DNA from: Plumapathes pennacea
Taxonomy: Eukaryota > Cnidaria > Anthozoa > Antipatharia > Myriopathidae
Assembly (NCBI GenBank): GCA_964036295.1
Contig: OZ038464.1
Span: 16,050,443-16,114,442 of the forward strand
Direction: 5' to 3'
DNA: 64,000 nucleotides
Under the pieces are notes generated by a model, which ran no database searches, was not told the DNA's origin, and saw only the letters and a list, made by a program, of their open reading frames with translations. Within the stretch, counting starts at the first letter, position 1; each line of letters starts with the position of its first letter. Positions 56,189 to 64,000 of the stretch are shown one piece after another. Both the position numbers and the translations under genes were made by a program.

Positions 56189-57362
56189 ACTAGACTGGCA
56201 TGGCCAGTGAGCTCGCGGTGTGAGTTGCGTCGAGACCAGAATATACTAAAATGGAACTGTAGGGACAAGAGTGGAACTCCCAAGAGGGACTTCCAGTTTC
56301 TCACCAGAAAAATATCACACAGTTATAGAGAACTTGGCTGTTGACACCTTGCTCAAATGAAACCTGATTAAACTATAAATTATCATTACAACACTCATAC
56401 ACTTGCTTCTTAAAGGTTGAGCGACCCTGCATTTTGAGAATGCGTGACATATCTTTTTATGCACAATTGATTTTTGACAGTTTGACTTCGACTCTTATTT
56501 CTAACGAGAGGCCACGATTAATCCAGCCTTCGCTTCAATACTTTTGTGTTTTCTTTTATTAACTGAATACGTTTCTTCTATCAGGCTTTTGAGTTTTCGT
56601 GTTCTGTAACAAGCGAAGAATGTAACACGACACTTGTTTACGTCAATATTATTGCGGTTTTGTTCACAGTGTGTTCAGTCACTTGTGAACTGCAAACTCA
56701 ATGCTCAGGACTATTTCGGTGTATTTTTCATATCTGGTATACGATGACCATTGCGAAACAAAGGCTACATGATCGAATGAAAGAAACATTTTAACAGGCA
56801 AAGTACGATAAGCAGAAGAATTTTATGAGGCAACAGATGTCATGTACAAAGTAAAGCATAAATCGCCATTGTTTTGCAGCTAAAGCTCATCGTAGCTTTG
56901 GTTTCCGTTTTCGGCCTGTTATCTTCCCAGAAGTATTTCGTGCCGCCACAGAAAGTTTTGTCGGGACTAAATATTTAGCGGCGACAGAGAAAATAAATTG
57001 CAATCCCCGAGCGGTATCTATCAAACATTTGTTTACGGCTATTCTCAAAGCTTCCGCGGTGAACTTAAGAACGCAAGCCAAAATTGTTCCCTAAAATCCA
57101 GTTTATCCGTACATCTGCTGTTAGAAACAAAGGCAGCATCTTCTCTTCAGTTATTTTAAGACCCTGCGTGCTGGTCCGGCCGGGGTTCGAACCCGCGACA
57201 TCCCGCACGAAAGACCGGCACTCAACCAACTGAACCAGCCGGGCGGCGGTTTACGTCATCGCATATCACGTGATCATATGAACCAATCACCGTGTGCTGA
57301 TTCTCGACCCAGAAGAAAAAAAAACTCCATTTTTAAGCTCGCCGGGGCCACACCCCGCGAGC
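56189..57362 (-). repeat. Repeat X, copy 5, inside the satellite
   Basis: Starts at CTAGACTGGCATGGCCAGTG and ends before CAATTAGAGCAAATCATGC, the same junctions as X4. It holds the MITE remnant (56272-56440), the basic protein-like segment (56887-57081, minus) and a SINE (57111-57245). Confidence 0.75.
57111..57245 (-). mobile_element. tRNA-derived SINE
   Basis: On the minus strand the 5' end has a tRNA-like head with A box TGGTTCAGTTGGTTGAGTGC and B box GGTTCGAACCC. A non-tRNA body follows (GGGTCTTAAAATAACTGAAG, TGCTGCCTTTG). The cloverleaf is imperfect (acceptor mismatch, wobble pairs in the D stem), so it is a SINE head, not a working tRNA gene. It interrupts X5. Confidence 0.8.
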
Positions 57363-60300
57363 AATTAGAGCAAATCATGCACTAATTATAACATCACACC
57401 TTTCGAGCACAGGAGCTAAATTTAAGCTGCTACATCTCGCCAACGGATCAAGATAGATAAAGCGAATGTATTGCAGAAAGTCTTATAATTGTCCAAAGAA
57501 GGTTTCCTGAAAGTTTCAAGAGTTTTCAATATTTGACCAAAATCGGCAAAAAACCCTGTGCTATAGCCTTAGTATTTTGTCAAAATTCAAAGATTTTTCG
57601 ACCATCTCAGAATCGTATGAAACTTTCAGGAAACGTTCCTCGGACAATGCCGACGGAGTTTGAATAGTTTTTGTAAACTTTTAGCGCGCGCGTCCTGAGA
57701 AATTAGACCAAATTAGAGCAAATTATGCACTAATTAAAACATCACACCTTTCGAGCACAGGAGCTAAATTTAAGCTGCTATACATCTCGCCAACGGATCA
57801 AGATAGATAAAGCAAATGTATTGCAGAAAGTCTTGTAATTGTCCAAAGAAGGTTTCCTGAAAGTTTCAAGAGTTTTCAATATTTGACCAAAATCGGCAAA
57901 AAACCCTGTGCTATAGCCTTAGTATTTTGTCAAAATTCCAAGATTTTTCTACCATCTCAGAATCGCATGAAACTTTCAGGAAACGTTCCTCCGACAATGC
58001 CGACAGAGTTTCCATAACTTTTGTAAACTTTTAGAGCGCGCGTCCTGAGAAATTAGACCAAATTAGAGCAAATCATGCACTAATTAAAACATCACACCTT
58101 TCGAGCACAGGAGCTAAATTTAAGCTGCTACATCTCGCCAACGATTCAAGATAGATAAAGCAAATGTATTGCAGAAAGTCTTATAATTGTCCAAGAGGGT
58201 TTCCTGAAAGTTTCAAGAGTTTTCAATATTTGACCAAAATCGGCAAAAAACCCTGTGCTATAGCCTTAGTATTTTGTCAAAATTCCAAGATATTTCGACC
58301 ATCTCAGAATCGCATGAAACTTTCAGGAAACGTTCCTCGGACAATGCCGACGGAGTTTGCATAGTTTTCGTAAACTTTTAGAGCGCGCGTCCTGAGAAAT
58401 TAGACCAAATTAGAGCAAATCATGTACTAATTAAAACATCACACCTTTCGAGCACAGGAGCTAAATTTAAGCTGCTACATCTCGCCAACGGATCAAGATA
58501 GATAAAGCAAATGTATTGCAGAAAGTCTTATAATTGTCCAAAGAAGGTTTCCTGAAAGTTTCAAGAGTTTTCAATATTTGACCAAAATCGACAAAAAACC
58601 CTGTGCTATAGTCTTAGTATTTTGTCAAAATTCCAAGATTTTTCGACCATCTCAGAATCGCATGAAACTTTCAGGAAACGTTCCTCGGACAATGCCAACG
58701 GAGTTTGCATAGTTTTTGTAAACTATTAGCGCGCGCGTCCTGAGAAATTAGACCAAATTAGAGCAAATCATGCACTAATTAAAACATCACACCTTTCGAG
58801 CACAGGAGCTAAATTTAAGCTGCTACATCTCGCCAACGGATCAAGATAAATAAAGCGAATGTATTGCAGAAAGTCTTATAATTGTCCAAAGAAGGTTTCC
58901 TGAAAGTTTCAAGAGTTTTCAATATTTGACCAAAATCGGCAAAAAACCCTGTGCTATAGCCTTAGTATTTTGTCAAAATTCCAAGATTTTTCGACCATCT
59001 CAGAATCGTATGAAACTTTCAGGAAACGTTCCTCGGACAATGACGACGGAGTTTGCATAGTTTTTGTTAACTTTTAGCGCGCGCGTCCTGAGAAATTAGA
59101 CCAAATTAGAGCAAATCATGCACTAATTAAAACATCACACCTTTCGAGCACAGGAGCTAAATTTAAGCTGCTACATCTCGCCAACGGATCAAGATAGATA
59201 AAGCAAATGTATTGCAGAAAGTCTTATAATTGTCCAAAGAAGGTTTCCTGAAAGTTTCAAGAGTTTTCAATATTTGACCAAAATCGGCAAAAAACCCTGT
59301 GCTATAGCCTTAGTATTTTGTCAAAATTCCAAGATTTTTCGACCATCTCAGAATCGCATGAAACTTTCAGGAAACGTTCCTCGGACAATGCCGACGGAGT
59401 TTGCATAGTTTTCGTAAACTCTTAGAGCGCGCGTCCTGAAAAATTAGACCAAATTAGAGCAAATCATGTACTAATTAAAACATCACACCTTTCGAGCACA
59501 GGAGCTAAATTTAAGCTGCTACATCTCGCCAACGGATCAAGATAGATAAAGCAAATGTATTGCAGAAAGTCTTATAATTGTCCAAAGAAGGTTTCCTGAA
59601 AGTTTCAAGAGTTTTCAATATTTGACCAAAATCGACAAAAAACCCTGTGCTATAGTCTTAGTATTTTGTCAAAATTCCAAGATTTTTCGACCATCTCAGA
59701 ATCGCATGAAACTTTCAGGAAACGTTCCTCGGACAATGCCAACGGAGTTTGCATAGTTTTTGTAAACTATTAGCGCGCGCGTCCTGAGAAATTAGACCAA
59801 ATTAGAGCAAATCATGCACTAATTAAAACATCACACCTTTCGAGCACAGGAGCTAAATTTAAGCTGCTACATCTCGCCAACGGATCAAGATAAATAAAGC
59901 GAATGTATTGCAGAAAGTCTTATAATTGTCCAAAGAAGGTTTCCTGAAAGTTTCAAGAGTTTTCAATATTTGACCAAAATCGGCAAAAAACCCTGTGCTA
60001 TAGCCTTAGTATTTTGTCAAAATTCCAAGATTTTTCGACCATCTCAGAATCGTATGAAACTTTCAGGAAACGTTCCTCGGACAATGACGACGGAGTTTGC
60101 ATAGTTTTTGTTAACTTTTAGCGCGCGCGTCCTGAGAAATTAGACCAAATTAGAGCAAATCATGCACTAATTAAAACATCACACCTTTCGAGCACAGGAG
60201 CTAAATTTAAGTTGTTATACATCTCGCCAACGGATCAAGATAGATAAAGCAAATGTATTGCAGAAAGTCTTATAATTGTCCAAGAAGGTTTCCTGAAAGT

Positions 60301-63300
60301 TTCAAAAGTTTTCAATATTTGACCAAAATCGGCAAAAAACCCTGTGCTATAGCCTTAGTATTTTGTCAAAGTTCCAAGATTTTTCTACCATCTCAGAATC
60401 GCATGAAACTTTCAGGAAACGTTCCTCCGACAATGCCGACAGAGTTTCCATAACTTTTGTAAACTTTTAGAGCGCGCGTCCTGAGAAATTAGACCAAACT
60501 AGAGCAAATCATGCACTAATTAAAACAGCCCACCTTTCGAGCACAGGAGCTAAATTTAAGCTGCTACATCTCGCCAACGATTCAAGATAGATAAAGCAAA
60601 TGTATTGCAGAAAGTCTTATAATTGTCCAAGAAGGTTTCCTGAAAGTTTCAAGAGTTTTCAATATTTGACCAAAATCGGCAAAAAACCCTGTGCTATAGC
60701 CTTAGTATTTTGTCAAAATTCCAAGATTTTTCGACCATCTCAGAATCGCATGAAACTTTCAGGAAACGTTCCTCGGACAATGCCGACGGAGTTTGCAAAG
60801 TTTTCGTAAACTTTTAGAGCGCGCGTCCTGAGAAATTAGACCAAATTAGAGCAAATCATGCACTAATTAAAACATCACACCTTTCGAGCACAGGAGCTAA
60901 ATTTAAGCTGCTACATCTCGCCAACGGATCAAGATAGATAAAGCAAATGTATTGCAGAAAGTCTTATAATTGTCCAAAGAAGGTTTCCTGAAAGTTTCAA
61001 GAGTTTTCAATATTTGACCAAAATCGGCAAAAAACCCTGTGCTATAGTCTTAGTATTTTGTCAAAATTCCAAGATTTTTCGACCATCTCAGAATCGCATG
61101 AAACTTTCAGGAAACGTTCCTCGAACAATGCCGACGGAGTTTGCATAGTTTTTGTAAACTTTTAGAGCGCGCGTCCTGAGAAATTAGACCAAATTAGAGC
61201 AAATCATGCACTAATTGAAACATCCCACCTTTCGACCACAGGAGCTAAATTTAAGCTGCTACATCTCGCCAACGGATCAAGATAGATAAAGCAAATGTAT
61301 TGCAGAAAGTCTTATAATTGTCCAAAGAAGGTTTCCTGAAAGTTTCAAGAGTTTTCAATATTTGACCAAAATCGGCAAAAAACCCTGTGCTATAGCCTTA
61401 GTATTTTGTCAAAATTCCAAGATTTTTCGACCATCTCAGAATCGCATGATACTTTCAGGAAACGTTCCTCGGACAATTCCGACGGAGTTTGCATAGTTTT
61501 TGTAAACTTTTAGAGCGCGCGTCCTGAGAAATTAGACCAATTTAGAGCAAATCATGCACTAATTAAAACATCACACCTTTCGAGCACAGGAGCTAAATTT
61601 AAGCTGCTACATCTCGCCAACGGATCAAGATAGATAAAGCAAATGTATTGCAGAAAGTCTTATAATTGTCCAAAGAAGGTTTCCTGAAAGTTTCAAGAGT
61701 TTTCAATATTTGACCAAAATCGGCAAAAAACCTTGCCCTATAGCCTTAGTATTTTGTCAAAATTCCAAGATTTTTCGACCATCTCAGAATCGCATGAAAC
61801 TTTCAGGAAACGTTCCTCGGACAATGCCGACGGAGTTTGCATAGTTTTTGTAAACTTTTAGAGCGCGCGTCCTGAGAAATTAGACCAAATTAGAGCAAAT
61901 CATGTACTAATTAAAACATCACACCTTTCGAGCACAGGAGCTAAATTTAAGCTGCTACATCTCGCCAACGGATCAAGATAGATAAAGCAAATGTATTGCA
62001 GAAAGTCTTATAATTGTCCAAAGAAGGTTTCCTGAAAGTTTCAAGAGTTTTCAATATTTGACCAAAATCGGCAAAAAGCCCTGTGCTATAGCCTTAGTAT
62101 TTTGTCAAAATTTCAAGATTTTTCGACCATCTCAGAATCGCATGAAACTTTCAAGAAACGTTCCCCAGGCAATGCCGACGGAGTTTGCATAGTTTTTATA
62201 AACTATTAGCGCGCGCGTCCTGAGAAATTAAACCAAATTAGAGCAAATCATGTACTAATTAAAACATCACACCTTTCGAGCACAGGAGCTAAATTTAAGC
62301 TGCTACATCTCGCCAACGGATCAAGATAGATAAAGCAAATGTATTGCAGAAAGTCTTATAATTGTCCAAAGAAGGTTTCCTGAAAGTTTCAAGAGTTTTC
62401 AATATTTGACCAAAATCGGCAAAAAACCCTGTGCTATAGCCTTAGTATTTTGTCAAAATTCCAAGATTTTTCGACCATCTCAGAATCGCATGAAACTTTC
62501 AGGAAACGTTCCTCGGACAATGCCGACGGAGTTTGCACGCGCGCGTGCTTAGAAATTAGCCCAAATTAGAGCAAATCATGCACTAATTAAAACATCACAC
62601 TTTTCGAGCACAGGAGCTAAACTTAAGCTGCTACATCTCGCCAACGGATCAAGATAGATAAAGCAAATGTATTGCAGAAAGTCTTATAATTGTCCAAAGA
62701 AGGTTTCCTGAAAGTTTCAAGAGTTTTCAATATTTGACCAAAATCGGCAAAAAACCCTGTGCTATAGCCTTAGTATTTTGTCAAAATTCCAAGATTTTTC
62801 GACCATCTCAGAATCGCATGAAACTTTCAAGAAACGTTCCTCGGACAATTCCGACGGAGTTTGCATAGTTTTTGTAAACTTTTGGCGCGCGCGTCCTGAG
62901 AAATTAGACCAAATTAGAGCAAATCATGCACTAATTAAAACATCACACCTTTCGAGCACAGGAGCTAAATTTAAGCTGCTACATCTCGCCAACGGATCAA
63001 GATAGATAAAGCAAATGTATTGCAGAAAGTCTTATAATTGTCCAAAGAAGGTTTCCTGAAAGTTTCAAGAGTTTTCAATATTTGACCAAAATCGGCAAAA
63101 AACCCTGTGCTATAGCCTTAGTATTTTGTCAAAATTCCAAGATATTTCGACCGTCTCAGAATCGCATGAAACTTTCAGGAAACGTTTCCCGGGCAATGCC
63201 GACGGAGTTTGCATAGTTTTTATAAACTTTTAGCTCGCGCGTCCTGAGAAATTAGACCAAATTAGAGCAAATCATGTACTAATTAAAACATCACACCTTT

Positions 63301-64000
63301 CGAGCACAAGAGCTAAATTTAAGCTGCTACATCTCGCCAACGGATCAAGATAGATAAAGCAAATGTATTGCAGAAAGTCTTATAATTGTCCAAAGAAGGT
63401 TTCCTGAAAGTTTCAAGAGTTTTCAATATTTGACCAAAATCGGCAAAAAACCTTGTGCTATAGCCTTAGTATTTTGTTAAAATTCCAAGATTTTTCGACC
63501 ATCTCAGAATCGCATGAAACTTTCAGAAAACGTTCCTCGGACAATGCCGACGGAGTTTGCAAAGTTTTCGTAAACTTTTAGAGCGCGCGTCCTGAGAAAT
63601 TAGACCAAATTAGAGCAAATCATGCACTAATTAAAACATCACACCTTTCGAGCACAGGAGCTAAATTTAAGCTGCTACATCTCGCCAACGGATCAAGATA
63701 GATAAAGCAAATGTATTGCAGAAAGTCTTATAATTGTCCAAAGAAGGTTTCCTGAAAGTTTCAAGAGTTTTCAATATTTGACCAAAATCGGCAAAAAACC
63801 CTGTGCTATAGTCTTAGTATTTTGTCAAAATTCCAAGATTTTTCGACCATCTCAGAATCGCATGAAACTTTCATGAAACGTTCCTCGAACAATGCCGACG
63901 GAGTTTGCATAATTTTTGTAAACTTTTAGAGCGCGCGTCCTGAGAAATTAGACCAAATTAGAGCAAATCATGCACTAATTGAAACATCCCACCTTTCGAC
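57363..64000. repeat. 348-bp satellite array, about 19 monomers, runs off the window
   Basis: Same monomer as the 52362 array with a few 1-2 bp indels (for example CTATACATCTC near 57779). A trimer period of 1044 bp is visible: CATGTACTAATTAAAACATC at 58421 and 59465, with the associated variants AAGATAAATAAAGCGAATG and CAATGACGACGG repeating at the same spacing. Short open frames inside are accidental. No gene or other feature is seen up to base 64000. Confidence 0.97.

Noticed and set aside
57170..57245. tRNA gene on the minus strand
   Set aside because: A and B boxes are present, but the acceptor stem has a mismatch and the sequence continues into a SINE body, so it is a SINE head.
58164..60809. 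Repeated 60-70-codon frames starting MYCRKSYNC in the satellite
   Set aside because: They arise where monomers carry 1-2 bp indels, differ between monomers and lack any family feature.
52362..64000. Hammerhead or retrozyme hidden in the 348-bp monomer
   Set aside because: CTGAGAAATTAG resembles the first box, but the required G after CTGAN is A, and no matching GAAA/stem arrangement exists on either strand.

Overview
The window is nuclear DNA of an animal. Its genes are split by many short GT-AG introns, its repeats are typical of invertebrate genomes, and it carries a Penelope-like element, a Ty3/gypsy element, a tRNA-derived SINE and many MITEs. The SINE and the roughly 200-bp TTAA-flanked MITE look like families common in anthozoan cnidarians, so a stony coral or close relative is my best guess. 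That is inference from repeat style and gene content, not proof.

Layout. (1) 1-18,000: four tandem minus-strand copies (A-D) of a small gene encoding one calponin-homology (CH) domain of MICAL-like type. Three copies have intact spliced frames for the five exons I can place, each ending in a stop. The first lacks its 3' exons because the window starts inside it. (2) 19,774-20,225: a tandem duplication carrying a hairpin element related to the minisatellite found 18 kb away. (3) 20,797-25,476: an apparently intact Ty3/gypsy retrotransposon with identical 165-bp LTRs, a 5-bp target duplication and one 1377-codon Gag-Pol frame. (4) 25,831-31,678 (+): a five-exon tetraspanin of the TSPAN13/31 type, with a plausible alternative last exon. 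(5) 33,117-43,394 (+): DTWD1, a predicted tRNA acp3U aminocarboxypropyltransferase, in nine exons. Its largest intron holds a 5.1-kb element with 32-bp terminal inverted repeats, which encloses about 57 copies of a 53-bp palindromic minisatellite. (6) 43,468-50,400: a 27-bp minisatellite, several copies of an unrecognised repeat called 'X' here, and a decayed Penelope-like element. (7) 50,543 to the window end: a satellite of 348-bp monomers with dimer and trimer higher-order periods, interrupted twice by X at the same monomer phase.

The host genes are not an operon and show no shared pathway. The CH genes probably act at actin or membrane-trafficking interfaces, the tetraspanin in membranes, and DTWD1 in tRNA modification. 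The unusual content is the repeat architecture: tandem hairpin units inside a TIR element inside an intron, and a satellite with a phase-locked insert. All exon models come from splice motifs, reading phase and family similarity alone.
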